A stretch of DNA of 64,000 nt from Georgenia satyanarayanai (GTDB lineage Bacteria; Actinomycetota; Actinomycetes; Actinomycetales; Actinomycetaceae): positions 62,001 to 126,000 of the forward strand of contig NZ_JAMBNZ010000004.1 of the NCBI RefSeq assembly GCF_023715365.1. Direction: 5' to 3'. Positions within the stretch are counted from its first letter, which is position 1. Every line of letters begins with the position of its first letter. Shown here one piece after another: positions 1-7,955 of the stretch. A program made the position numbers and the translations under genes. Below the pieces are notes generated by a model. That model searched no databases and was not told the DNA's origin. It saw only the letters and a list, made by a program, of their open reading frames with translations.

Positions 1-882
1 GTGGGCGACGGCGGCACCCGCCGCGGCAATCGCGTCCAGCTCGGCGTCGTCCAGCCAGATGGCGTGGGCCAGGGTGGCCCGCGCGTCCAGCAGCCCCTCC
101 CGGGCGAGCCACTCGACGGGGCGGACACCGTAGAACTCCAGGTAGGTGTCCGGGTCCTTGCTGCCCTCGCTGCAGTGGGTGTGCCACTTGGTGCCCAGCT
201 CGCGGGCGAGGTCGATCGAGGCAGCCATGAGGTCCTGGTCGAGATAGCTCAGGTTCACCGGCCCCGGCCACACCTCCACGCGCGACCCGGGCGGACGGGC
301 GGCGATCGCCTCCCGGGTAATGGCGAGCTCGTCGCTGGAGTCGTAGCGGTACAGCGGCTCGGGCTGTCCACGCTTCACCCCGACCTCGGAGCGGCGACCC
401 AGGATCCCCCGGGCCACTGCGCCGCGCAGCCCGGCGTCCTCGATGGCGTCGGCCACCGCGAGGGTGGTGTCCAGGTCGGTCGGCGCGTAGTGGTTGTCCA
501 CGATGGTGGTGATGCCGGACCGTGCTGCCTCGACGGCGCCGAGCCGGGCGGCCGCACGCGCGTCGGAGGGCGACATCTCCATGGCGTAGGGCCACATGAA
601 GTTGCACAGCCACGGCCAGATCGACTGTCCTTCTCCCAGGCCCTTGGCCAGGGCCTGGAACAGGTGGTTGTGCCCGTCCACGAAGCCGGGCATGAGGGCC
701 GCCCCGGGCAGGTCGATCACGCGCCCTGCCTGCCAGTGCGCGAGCTCCTTACGGGTCCCGACGGCGACGATGCGATCTCCGGTGACGGCGATCGCGGCGT
801 CGGTAATGGTCGTGCGGTCCTCGTCTGCCGGCACCAACCAGCCGGCACGGATGACGACATCGCACTCTGCGGCTTGAGCCAC
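1..882 (-). CDS. ATZ/TRZ-type amidohydrolase (deaminase-like), 3' end cut by window edge
   Basis: The reverse strand encodes the first 294 residues of a metal-dependent amidohydrolase of the cytosine deaminase/chlorohydrolase group; the C-terminus lies beyond position 1. Visible marks are an N-terminal beta domain (DVVIRAGWLVPADE), the metal-binding loop PGFVDGHNHLFQ with its HxH pair, and THCSE and LAHAIWLDD, which match the third-histidine and catalytic segments of this family. These enzymes usually remove an amino or chloro group from an N-heteroaromatic ring. The GTG at 882 is preferred because AGGAG lies 7 nt upstream; an in-frame ATG at 897 has no such site. The promoter is TTGACA-16-TAGATT (944-971) with a TTGCATGCAA palindrome at its downstream edge. 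The gene is divergent from the next amidohydrolase and probably shares its GntR control. The substrate cannot be read from the sequence; 8-oxoguanine-, isocytosine- or triazine-like rings are possible. Confidence 0.85.
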   Translation of the reverse strand, partial: MAQAAECDVVIRAGWLVPADEDRTTITDAAIAVTGDRIVAVGTRKELAHWQAGRVIDLPGAALMPGFVDGHNHLFQALAKGLGEGQSIWPWLCNFMWPYAMEMSPSDARAAARLGAVEAARSGITTIVDNHYAPTDLDTTLAVADAIEDAGLRGAVARGILGRRSEVGVKRGQPEPLYRYDSSDELAITREAIAARPPGSRVEVWPGPVNLSYLDQDLMAASIDLARELGTKWHTHCSEGSKDPDTYLEFYGVRPVEWLAREGLLDARATLAHAIWLDDAELDAIAAAGAAVAH

Positions 883-934
883 GCTCGCACTCCTCATCGT
901 TGAAGAAAGCCCGTCAGCAACGGCGCTGACCAGA

Positions 935-944
935 TTGCATGCAA
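935..944. promoter_or_regulatory. Palindromic operator TTGCATGCAA, copy 1
   Basis: A perfect 10-bp palindrome that abuts the 3' end of the -10 box of the leftward promoter and so covers the expected transcription start. A protein bound here would block initiation. The same core recurs at 1066-1077 and, with one mismatch, at 3317-3326. Assignment to the GntR/FCD protein (2411-3118) is inferred from proximity and recurrence. Confidence 0.6.
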
Positions 945-971
945 ATCTAGCGTCGGCCACGCCGATGTCAA
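944..971 (-). promoter_or_regulatory. Promoter of the leftward amidohydrolase
   Basis: On the reverse strand TTGACA (966-971) is followed after 16 nt by TAGATT (944-949). Both boxes are near consensus for a primary actinobacterial sigma factor. Transcription would start near 937, about 55 nt before the GTG at 882. Confidence 0.6.
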
Positions 972-1065
972 GGGCTTTGGCAGACCGACTTTTCTCGCAC
1001 TCCGGAGCCGGAGCAGATTCTTCTCGGACTGTCGCACCGGCCGTCGACGGGCATGTCGGAACGGT

Positions 1066-1077
1066 GTTGCATGCAAC
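1066..1077. promoter_or_regulatory. Palindromic operator GTTGCATGCAAC, copy 2
   Basis: A perfect 12-bp palindrome in the divergent region, about 170 nt before the rightward amidohydrolase. It shares the TTGCATGCAA core with copy 1. Its exact relation to the rightward promoter is unclear because that promoter is poorly defined. Confidence 0.55.
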
Positions 1078-1246
1078 TTCTTGACGGCCGGGCGCAGCGG
1101 TGCTTGACTTGGGACTGTCCGAGCGTGCGGCCAAGGTCGGCCTCACCACGGGCACTGACGACGCCGGCGAAAGACGGTGTCTGGCACACCCGAAGGTGCG
1201 TGCGTCGCGGCCGGGGTCCTTCTGCACACAACCCCAGGGAGAGCTC

Positions 1247-2263
1247 GTGATCATCGACACGCACGTCCACCCGACCAACCTCGTCGACGAGGCATGGCGC
1301 CACACCGGCACCCCGTTCACCGGTGAGCGCACGCTCGAGATGATGGACGGTCCGTTCTACATCAACGGCAAGCCGCGTCGAGTCGACGTCTCGTGCATCA
1401 TGCCGCCTCCGGGAAACACCCAGTGGCGTGAGGGCAACAAGACCGGCCGCGAGGGCATCCGGGAGTACATGGCCTACGTGACCGAACTGACCCAGAAGTA
1501 CCCTGACCGCTTCATCGGGCAGTTCATCTACAACCCGCGTTTCGGGCCCGAGAACGGCGCGGCCGAGCTGGAGTTCCACGTCAAGGAGTACGGCTACAAG
1601 ATGCTGAAGCTCCACGCGAACATGCACTCCTACCGCCCGGACCGGGCGCTGGACTGGCTGCGTCCGGCAATGCGCAAGTGCGCCGAGCTGGGCATCACCG
1701 TGCTCATCCACACCGGTGACGGGCCCTACTCGATCCCGACGCAGTTCTACCCCATCATCCGGGAGTTCCCGGAGGTGAACTTCATCATCGGGCACTTCGG
1801 CATCCAGACGGGTGGCGTGTACTGCTTCGAGGCCTTCTGGATGATCCAGGACTCCCCGAACGTCTACGGCGAGTCGGGGTGGCTGCTCCAGTCCCGGATC
1901 GTGGAGTTCGCCAAGGAGATGAAGAAGAGCCGTCTGGTCTTCGGCACCGACTCCCCGCCGAACGAGCCCGGCATGTGGGCGCGTGAGCTCGAGGTGCTCT
2001 GCCACGAGCCGCCCCAGGGGCTGAACACCTCCGAGGACGATCTCGAGGGCTACCTCGGTAACAACATGGCCAAGCTCCTCGGTCTGCAGCCGACCCCGCC
2101 GCCCAAGGACAAGGCCGAGGCCCAGGCCTACCTGCGTGGGGACATCCCCCAGGCTTCTGCCCAGAACACCCACGCGGCGCACTACAAGGACTACACGCCT
2201 GACTCCTGGGCCGACGACTCCTCGCCGGCCGAGCTCGAGGCGCGCGCCGCAGCCTCCGTCTGA
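1247..2263 (+). CDS. Amidohydrolase-2 (ACMSD-like) family hydrolase or non-oxidative decarboxylase
   Basis: A 338-residue TIM-barrel metal enzyme of the amidohydrolase_2/ACMSD group, which includes hydrolases and metal-dependent decarboxylases of aromatic or pyrimidine acids such as gamma-resorcylate and isoorotate decarboxylases. The protein opens with MIIDTHVHP, carrying the HxH metal pair. It continues with MLKLHAN and VLIHTGDG, then IIGHFGIQTGG and VFGTDSPPNEP, the expected His and Asp ligand segments. The GTG at 1247 is chosen because AGGGAG sits 5-6 nt before it and the protein then starts exactly at the first beta strand. It is followed by a strong hairpin and then the GntR gene. Whether it hydrolyses or decarboxylates cannot be told; the UbiD/UbiX pair nearby makes a role with aromatic carboxylates plausible. 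Confidence 0.8.
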   Translation: MIIDTHVHPTNLVDEAWRHTGTPFTGERTLEMMDGPFYINGKPRRVDVSCIMPPPGNTQWREGNKTGREGIREYMAYVTELTQKYPDRFIGQFIYNPRFGPENGAAELEFHVKEYGYKMLKLHANMHSYRPDRALDWLRPAMRKCAELGITVLIHTGDGPYSIPTQFYPIIREFPEVNFIIGHFGIQTGGVYCFEAFWMIQDSPNVYGESGWLLQSRIVEFAKEMKKSRLVFGTDSPPNEPGMWARELEVLCHEPPQGLNTSEDDLEGYLGNNMAKLLGLQPTPPPKDKAEAQAYLRGDIPQASAQNTHAAHYKDYTPDSWADDSSPAELEARAAASV

Positions 2264-2287
2264 GACCGTCCCCGGGCATGTCCCCGC

Positions 2288-2326
2288 AGCCGAATGGGAC
2301 CACGAGCCTCGTGGTCCCATTCGGCT
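2288..2326 (+). terminator. Strong hairpin after the ACMSD-like gene
   Basis: Two perfect 19-bp arms (2288-2306 and 2308-2326) flank one central base. No T-run follows, as is common for actinobacterial terminators. It sits 25 nt after the stop codon and would separate this gene from the GntR gene. Confidence 0.65.
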
Positions 2327-2410
2327 CACCGGCGCCGTTGGCCGTCAGGGGGAACACCGGGGCTAGGATCGGACTGGCATCAGCAGCAACGTCCCGACCA
2401 GGTAGGAACC

Positions 2411-3118
2411 ATGGCCCGCGCTCGCCTCTCTGTGCTCGAGCCTCTGAAGGAACGCGACCAGCTGGCTCAGCGCACCTACGAGGCGATCCGCGCAGCCATC
2501 CTCGCCAACGCGATCCCGCCCGGTACCCCGCTCAGTGTGCCCGAGCTCGCGCGGCGCCTGGAGGTCAGCCGCTCCCCGGTGCGTGAGGCCGTGCAACGGC
2601 TGATCTACGACGGGCTGGCCAGCCACGTGCCCAACCGCGGCGCCGTGGTGGACCAGGTCGAGGTCGACGAGATCACCGAGCTGTACGCGGTGCGTGAGGT
2701 CCTGGAGGGACTGGCGGCGCGACTGGCCACCCAGAACGCAAGCAGGGACGGCGTGGACAGCTTGCGGGAGATCACCGCACAGCACGAGGAGCTGGTGCGA
2801 GATGGTGGCGACGTCGACGCCCACCTGCAGCTCGACATGGCCTTCCACCGGACGATCCGCACCCTGGCAGGCAACCACTACCTGAGTGAGATCCTGGAGT
2901 CGATCGTCAACCGTTCGCACTCGGTGATGCACTCCCTGTGGCCCATCTCCGAGGCGGCGCACGCCGCCCTGTGCGAGCATCAGACCATCCTCGACGCCAT
3001 GGCCGCGGGCGCCCCCGAGGTCGCCGAGGAAGCCGCCCGAGAGCACATCTCGCGGCTGCGAGTACGGCTGCTGCAGACGCTGAGAGCAGCACCGTCCCCT
3101 GTCGCTGCGGCGACATAG
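2411..3118 (+). CDS. GntR-family regulator with FCD ligand domain
   Basis: A 235-residue FadR-subfamily regulator. Residues about 15-75 form the winged helix-turn-helix (AQRTYEAIRAAIL, LSVPELARRLEVSRSPVREA). The rest is the all-helical FCD effector domain, with the Asp/His pattern DMAFHRTIR and CEHQTIL expected for its metal or ligand pocket. The ATG at 2411 has AGGA just upstream; a TAGGAT -10 lies at 2364-2369. FCD regulators usually repress neighbouring catabolic genes until a pathway acid binds. Here the probable targets are the two amidohydrolases and the permease-ubiX-ubiD-cobW operon, whose control regions carry the TTGCATGCAA motif. No copy was found directly before this gene itself. 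Confidence 0.88.
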   Translation: MARARLSVLEPLKERDQLAQRTYEAIRAAILANAIPPGTPLSVPELARRLEVSRSPVREAVQRLIYDGLASHVPNRGAVVDQVEVDEITELYAVREVLEGLAARLATQNASRDGVDSLREITAQHEELVRDGGDVDAHLQLDMAFHRTIRTLAGNHYLSEILESIVNRSHSVMHSLWPISEAAHAALCEHQTILDAMAAGAPEVAEEAAREHISRLRVRLLQTLRAAPSPVAAAT

Positions 3119-3301
3119 CCTCCCGCGAGCGCCGGCACGACCCGCGTCGAGCGTGCCGCCCTCCCGAGGTCGTTCACCGGCCGCGCGTCGGCATGACTGG
3201 CGCTGCGAGCCCACCGTGGCCCCTCACACTGCATGCACGCAGGGCCGTCCACAATGCCCGGGGCGGCTGCGCCTGACCCGTCGCGTCCGAGCGTCGAGGC
3301 G

Positions 3302-3330
3302 TTGACACTCGTTTGATTACATGCAATGTT
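3302..3330 (+). promoter_or_regulatory. Promoter of the permease-ubiX-ubiD-cobW operon
   Basis: TTGACA (3302-3307), 17-nt spacer, AATGTT (3325-3330). The spacer contains the operator-like TTACATGCAA, which overlaps the first bases of the -10, so a bound repressor would exclude RNA polymerase. Confidence 0.65.
3317..3326. promoter_or_regulatory. Operator copy 3 (TTACATGCAA)
   Basis: One mismatch from the TTGCATGCAA core of the two perfect copies. Placement between -35 and -10 is typical of a repressor site and ties the permease operon to the same regulator as the amidohydrolases. Confidence 0.6.
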
Positions 3331-3485
3331 TACCTCGGTCAGTCATCATCGGCCGGCCATCGTTGCACCGTCGCAACCAGCTTCGTGCATCGGCCAGTTC
3401 TCACCGCGCCTACCCAGGCGTCCAGGCACGTCGATCCCGCCGCAGCTGACGGGTCGGCATCAGGCGATCTGAGGTGAATGAAGCA

Positions 3486-4937
3486 GTGGCAAGAACAACT
3501 CGTGCCAACAGTGAGCGTGCGTCAGCGACGGGAACCGACGACCGCGCTGCGGTCGACGAGCGACTCCCGCTCGGCAAGACCTCCATTCTCGGCTTCCAGC
3601 ACGTGCTCGTCATGTACGCCGGCGTCGTGGTGGTACCGATCCTCATCGGCCACGCGCTCGGCCTGACCGACCGGCAGATCGCCGCGCTGGTGAGTATCGA
3701 CCTGGTGCTGGCCGGCATCGGCACCGTCCTGCAGGCCCTGGGGGTGTGGAAGTTCGGCATCCGGATGCCCCTGGTGGTGGGCGCCGCCTCCCAGGGCATC
3801 GTCCCGGTGGTCATGGTCGGCGAGTCCCGCGGCATCGGCACCGTCCTGGGGTCGGTGCTGGTGGCCGGCGTCCTGTGGCTCCTGCTCGCCCCCTTCTTCG
3901 GGACCCTGGTCCGGTTCTTCCCGCACGTGGTGACCGGCACCGTCATCCTGCTCATCGGCCTCACCCTGGTGCCGGTCGGCTTCCGGATGATCGCGGGCTC
4001 GGACCCGACGGCCGAGGGGTACGGCGACCTGGACAAGCTGGCGCTGGCCGGTTTCACACTGCTGCTGATGGCGGTCTTCTACCGCACCCTCAAGGGATTC
4101 CTCGGCCAGCTCTCGATCCTGCTCGCCATCGTCCTGGCCACCGCCGTCGGCTGGGTCATCGACCCCTCGACACTGGTGAGCAACGTGGGGCAGGCCCCGC
4201 TCGTCGGCTTCACCGCACCGTTCGAGTTCGGCAGCTTCGTGTTCCACGTGCCGTCGATCATCATCTTCCTGATCATCATCCTGGTGATCACCGTGGAGGC
4301 ATCCGGTCAGGGCCTGGCCGTCGGTGAGGTCACCGGGGTCAAGGTCACGCCCCAGGACATCACCCGGCTGTTGCGGGTAGACGCGCTGGCCACCACCTTG
4401 TCGAGCTTCTTCTTCGGGTTCATCTACACCACGTTCGGCCAGAACATCGGACTGCTCAAGCTCACGGGCGTGCGCTCGCGCTTTCCCGTGGTGGCCGGCG
4501 GCATCATCCTCATCATGCTCGGCATCTTTCAACCCGTGGGCGAGGTCATGGCCTCCATCCCCAGCCCCGTGGTGGGTGCCGCGGCCGCCGTCACCTTCGG
4601 CGTGCTGATCCTTGCCGGCATGCAGATCCTGGCGAAGGTGGACCTGGACAAGCCGGGGAACACGCTCATCGTGATGTTCGGGGTCGTCTTCGGGCTCGTG
4701 CCGGTGGCAGCGCCCCACTTCTACAGCCAGATGCCCGACTCCATGAACGCGATCCTGCACTCCGGTGTGGCCATGGGCACGTTCGTGGCCGTCGTTCTCA
4801 ACCTGCTCTTCAGCCGCCACACCAAGGAGGCGACCGGGTTCGAGAGCTCCACCGGCGACGACACGCCCTCGGCGGACTCGGCCGACACAGCGCGCACGCC
4901 CACGTCGGTGCACACAGGACAGGACCCACGCACATGA
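3486..4937 (+). CDS. NCS2-family xanthine/uracil-type permease
   Basis: A 483-residue, roughly 14-span membrane transporter of the nucleobase:cation symporter-2 family (UraA/XanQ branch, COG2233). Family marks include FQHVLVMYAGVVVVPILIG in helix 1, TVEASGQGLAVGEVTG, and the substrate-site motif QNIGLLKLTGVRSRFP, which corresponds to the conserved QNxG segment of UraA and XanQ. It probably brings a purine, pyrimidine or similar N-heterocycle into the cell by proton symport. The GTG at 3486 is preferred because GAGGTG lies 9 nt before it; an in-frame GTG at 3474 overlaps that site. The gene leads a four-gene operon and overlaps ubiX by ATGA. Sitting with aromatic-acid decarboxylase genes, it may carry a carboxylated or modified base rather than plain xanthine. 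Confidence 0.88.
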   Translation: MARTTRANSERASATGTDDRAAVDERLPLGKTSILGFQHVLVMYAGVVVVPILIGHALGLTDRQIAALVSIDLVLAGIGTVLQALGVWKFGIRMPLVVGAASQGIVPVVMVGESRGIGTVLGSVLVAGVLWLLLAPFFGTLVRFFPHVVTGTVILLIGLTLVPVGFRMIAGSDPTAEGYGDLDKLALAGFTLLLMAVFYRTLKGFLGQLSILLAIVLATAVGWVIDPSTLVSNVGQAPLVGFTAPFEFGSFVFHVPSIIIFLIIILVITVEASGQGLAVGEVTGVKVTPQDITRLLRVDALATTLSSFFFGFIYTTFGQNIGLLKLTGVRSRFPVVAGGIILIMLGIFQPVGEVMASIPSPVVGAAAAVTFGVLILAGMQILAKVDLDKPGNTLIVMFGVVFGLVPVAAPHFYSQMPDSMNAILHSGVAMGTFVAVVLNLLFSRHTKEATGFESSTGDDTPSADSADTARTPTSVHTGQDPRT

Positions 4938-5560
4938 CGCCCTCCGCCTCGCCCGCGACCGCCACCGCGTCCGGCACCTCGCGCCCCAGGTTGGTGATCG
5001 CCATCACGGGGGCCAGCGCACCGCACCTGGGCATCGGCCTGCTGCGCGCGCTGCGTCACCTCGGCACCGTGGAGACCCACCTGGTCATCTCGGGTGCAGC
5101 CCACCGCACCATCGAGCTCGAGACGGGGATGACCTCGGGCCAGGTCGCCGACCTCGCCGACGTCGTCTACAAGCGGCACGACATCGCCGCCTCGATCGCC
5201 TCGGGCTCCTTCCAGACGATGGGCATGGTCGTGGCGCCCTGCTCGATGAAGACCCTGGCAGGTATCGCCCACGGGTTCTCCGCCGACCTCGTCACCCGCG
5301 CGGCCGACGTCGTCCTCAAGGAGCGCAGGCCGCTGGTGCTGCTGCCCCGCGAGACGCCACTGAGCCTCATCCACCTGCGCAACATGGTCGCCGTCACCGA
5401 GGCCGGCGCCACGGTGCTGCCCCCCACGCCCGCGTTCTACCAGCGGCCCACCTCGATCGACGACCTCCTCGCGCACCTGACCGGGAAGGTCCTCGACCAG
5501 CTCGGGATCGAGCACGACCTCTACCCCCGCTGGCAGACCCCTGAAGGAGACGCACGATGA
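4934..5560 (+). CDS. ubiX: UbiX-like flavin prenyltransferase
   Basis: A 208-residue flavoprotein of the UbiX/PadB family, which attaches dimethylallyl phosphate to FMN to give prenyl-FMN, the cofactor of UbiD-type decarboxylases. After a short Ala/Thr-rich N-terminus the Rossmann-like core begins at RLVIAITGASAPHLGIGLL (nucleotide loop). It continues with HLVISGAAHRTIE, the SGSFQTMGMVVAPCSMKTLAGI segment in two parts, and the LLPRETPLSLIHLRNM motif that holds the conserved Arg/Glu of the active site. The ATG overlaps the permease stop codon, and its own stop overlaps the ubiD start, so the pair is translationally coupled and stoichiometric. This supports a dedicated cofactor supply to the neighbouring decarboxylase rather than a quinone-pathway role. 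Confidence 0.92.
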   Translation: MTPSASPATATASGTSRPRLVIAITGASAPHLGIGLLRALRHLGTVETHLVISGAAHRTIELETGMTSGQVADLADVVYKRHDIAASIASGSFQTMGMVVAPCSMKTLAGIAHGFSADLVTRAADVVLKERRPLVLLPRETPLSLIHLRNMVAVTEAGATVLPPTPAFYQRPTSIDDLLAHLTGKVLDQLGIEHDLYPRWQTPEGDAR

Positions 5561-6939
5561 CCATCTCGCCAAGCCAGGACGCCCACGACTTCGTGCGCGA
5601 CTACGCCGGCGCCCATCCCGAGGACGTGCTGGACATCGACCAGCCGGTGTCCGCGGACGAGGGCGTCACCGGCCTCATCTACGAGCTGGCGAGCGAGCGC
5701 AAGGACCCGATGCTCCTGTGCCGCCACGTCGACGGGGTCGACGCCACGGTCCTGAGCAACGTCTTCGCCTCACGTACCCGGATCGCCCGGATGCTGGGCG
5801 TCGGTCCCGACCAGCTGCACGAGGAGTACCACCGCCGGGCCAGCAAACCGATCCCGCCGCAGGAGGTGGAGTCCGGCCCGATCCAGGAGATCGTCCAGCG
5901 CGGTGAGGACGTGGACCTGCACACCGTGCCGATGCTCACCCACTTCGCCTCCGACAAGGCTCCCTACGTCACCAGCGGCATCATCGTGGCCGAGGACCCG
6001 GACAGCGGCGTCGGCAACATGAGCTACCACCGTTCGATGATCCACTCGCCCAACGAGCTGGCCACCAGCCTGCACTCTCGCGGGGACCTGTGGAGGATGC
6101 TGCAGAAGCACGCGGAGCGAGGCGAGTCGATGCCGGTGGCCATGGTCATCGGTGGGCACCCGCTGTTCATGCTCGCCGCCTCCTCCCGGATCGGTTACGA
6201 GGAGGACGAGCGCGCCGTCGCCGGCGGTCTGTTCGGGCAGGCCCTGGAGGTGGTGCGCACGCCCGTGCACGGCATCAAGGTGCCCGCCTGGGCGGAGATC
6301 GTGCTCGAGGGCACCATCGACCCGGAGGCACGCGCCGAGGAGGGCCCGTTCGGCGAGTTCTCGGGCTACTCCTCCAACCGCTCCACCAACAACGTGCTGC
6401 GCGTCGAGACGATCATGCGCCGACGCGACGCCATGCTCATCGACGTCGAGGGGGGCAACACCGACGAGCACCTCAACCTCGCCCGCATCCCGCGCGAGGC
6501 GGAGATGGCGCACAAGCTCAAGGCCCGGTTCCCCGACGTCACGGCCCTGCACTACCCGACCTCCGGCACCCACTTCCATGCCTACGTGGCACTGGACCAG
6601 CGACGGCCCGGGGCGGCCCGACAGGTGATGCTGGGCCTGCTCGGCTGGGACCCGTACCTCAAGACGGTGATCGCCGTGGACGCCGACGTGGACGTGACCA
6701 ACGACTCGGAGGTGCTGTGGGCACTGGCCACCCACTTCCAGCCGCACCAGGACCTGTTCGTCATCGACGGGCTGCCGGGCTCCCCGCTGGACCCGTCCTC
6801 TGGCGCCGACGGCACCACCTCGCGGCTGGCCCTGGACGCCACCCGCGGCCCCAGCTTCCACGGCGATCGCATCGTCGTCTCCACGCACGCCAGGACCCAG
6901 GCCCGCACCTTGCTCGACACCATCTACGGAGGCAGCTGA
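5557..6939 (+). CDS. ubiD: UbiD-family prenyl-FMN-dependent (de)carboxylase
   Basis: A 460-residue UbiD-family enzyme, which reversibly decarboxylates unsaturated or aromatic acids using prenyl-FMN and a divalent metal plus potassium. The EGPFGEFSGY motif at residues 262-271 supplies the two glutamates (E262, E267) corresponding to E277 and E282 of fungal Fdc1. SYHRSMIHSPNEL (near 155-167) matches the cofactor/metal loop. The length is usual for the non-quinone members (pyrrole-2-carboxylate, furoate and indole-carboxylate types). It is preceded by ubiX and followed by a COG0523 metallochaperone, both in overlapping frames. Flanking nucleobase transport and amidohydrolase genes suggest an N-heteroaromatic acid as substrate; the sequence alone cannot say which. 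Confidence 0.9.
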   Translation: MTISPSQDAHDFVRDYAGAHPEDVLDIDQPVSADEGVTGLIYELASERKDPMLLCRHVDGVDATVLSNVFASRTRIARMLGVGPDQLHEEYHRRASKPIPPQEVESGPIQEIVQRGEDVDLHTVPMLTHFASDKAPYVTSGIIVAEDPDSGVGNMSYHRSMIHSPNELATSLHSRGDLWRMLQKHAERGESMPVAMVIGGHPLFMLAASSRIGYEEDERAVAGGLFGQALEVVRTPVHGIKVPAWAEIVLEGTIDPEARAEEGPFGEFSGYSSNRSTNNVLRVETIMRRRDAMLIDVEGGNTDEHLNLARIPREAEMAHKLKARFPDVTALHYPTSGTHFHAYVALDQRRPGAARQVMLGLLGWDPYLKTVIAVDADVDVTNDSEVLWALATHFQPHQDLFVIDGLPGSPLDPSSGADGTTSRLALDATRGPSFHGDRIVVSTHARTQARTLLDTIYGGS

Positions 6940-7940
6940 TGACCACCCAGAAGAAGATCCCCGTGACCGTCCTGACCGGTTTCCTCGGCTCCGGCAAGAC
7001 CACTCTGGTCAACCACATCCTCACCGTGGAGCACGGCATCCGCATCGCGGTGATCGAGAACGAGTTCGGAGACATCCCGATCGACAACGCGCTGGTCATC
7101 GGGGGTGACGAGAAGATCATCGAGATGAGCAACGGCTGCTGCCTGTGCTGCACCGCCCGCACCGACCTCATCGACATCCTCACCACTCTCATCGGACGCA
7201 AGGAGGACTTCGACCGCATCATCATCGAGACCTCCGGCATGGCCGACCCCAACCCGGTCGCTCAGACCTTCTTCGTGGACGAGACCATCGCCGCGCACTT
7301 CTCCCTGGACGCGATCGTCACCCTGGTCGACGCCAAGCACATCGAGCGGCACCTGGACGAGACGCAGGTGGACGGCGTCGGCAACCAGGCCAGCGACCAG
7401 ATCGCCTTTGGCGACCGGATCGTCATCAACAAGGTGGACCTGGTGGACGAGTCGGTGGTGGAGTCGGTCACTCGCCGGGTGCGCGAGATCAACGACGAGG
7501 CGGAGATCCTCACCTCCACCTACTCCGCGGTGAACCTCGAGGAGATCCTCGGCGGCGCGGCCTTCAACCAGAACAGGGCGCGGGGCGGGATGAGCGACTG
7601 GCTCGAGACGGAGGACCACCAGCACGACCAGACACTGAGCTCGGAGTCCGTCCAGCTCGACGGCGTCTTCGACCTGGACGCGCTGCGCCAGTGGTTGACG
7701 CACTACACCCAGCACCACGGGGACAACCTGTACCGCCTCAAGGGGGTGGTGCACGTCGCCGGTGAGGACGTGCCCTACCTGGTGCAGGGCATCCACCAGC
7801 TCTACGACGTCAGTCCGGCCCACCTGGGTGGCACCCCGCCGGAGAGGTCGGCGGTCGTGTTCATCGGCCGACAGCTCGACCGGGACCAGCTGGAGCAGGG
7901 CCTGCGCGGATGCCTCGTCCGAGAGAGCGCGACCGTCTAG
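6939..7940 (+). CDS. CobW/COG0523-family GTPase, putative metallochaperone
   Basis: A 333-residue G3E GTPase. It has a Walker A loop GFLGSGKTT (residues 14-22), switch segment VIENEFGD, the family metal-site motif GCCLCC (residues 66-71, CxCC), Walker B-like IIIETSGMADP, the guanine-specificity NKVD, and a C-terminal CobW domain (YRLKGVVHVAGED). These proteins load metal into partner enzymes; zinc is best documented. It is the last gene of the permease operon and its ATG overlaps the ubiD stop (TGATG). The nearby metal enzymes (UbiD and two amidohydrolases) are possible clients. A bidirectional hairpin follows. Genes of this family attached to UbiD operons are not something I recognise as a standard arrangement. 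Confidence 0.88.
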   Translation: MTTQKKIPVTVLTGFLGSGKTTLVNHILTVEHGIRIAVIENEFGDIPIDNALVIGGDEKIIEMSNGCCLCCTARTDLIDILTTLIGRKEDFDRIIIETSGMADPNPVAQTFFVDETIAAHFSLDAIVTLVDAKHIERHLDETQVDGVGNQASDQIAFGDRIVINKVDLVDESVVESVTRRVREINDEAEILTSTYSAVNLEEILGGAAFNQNRARGGMSDWLETEDHQHDQTLSSESVQLDGVFDLDALRQWLTHYTQHHGDNLYRLKGVVHVAGEDVPYLVQGIHQLYDVSPAHLGGTPPERSAVVFIGRQLDRDQLEQGLRGCLVRESATV

Positions 7941-7955
7941 ACGGTCCCACAGACC

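Larger units (their letters stand above)
883..1246. promoter_or_regulatory. Divergent control region between two amidohydrolase genes
   Basis: This 364-base gap separates two divergently transcribed amidohydrolase genes and holds no credible coding frame. It contains a good leftward promoter (944-971) and two copies of the palindrome TTGCATGCAA (935-944 and 1066-1077). The rightward promoter is less clear; TTGACG at 1081-1086 is a possible -35 without a convincing -10 at the right distance. The layout suggests both genes answer to one regulator, most simply the GntR-family protein encoded just downstream. Confidence 0.7.
3119..3485. promoter_or_regulatory. Control region of the permease-ubiX-ubiD-cobW operon
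   Basis: This 367-base gap has no credible gene. It holds a consensus-like promoter (3302-3330) with an embedded operator copy (3317-3326) and a weaker TGCATGCA palindrome at 3230-3237. A 5' leader of about 150 nt follows, in which I recognise no known RNA element. Confidence 0.7.

Noticed and set aside
1-903. Long open frame on the plus strand
   Set aside because: Its product has no recognisable domain, while the reverse strand reads a clear amidohydrolase with HxH and HxxE-type metal motifs.
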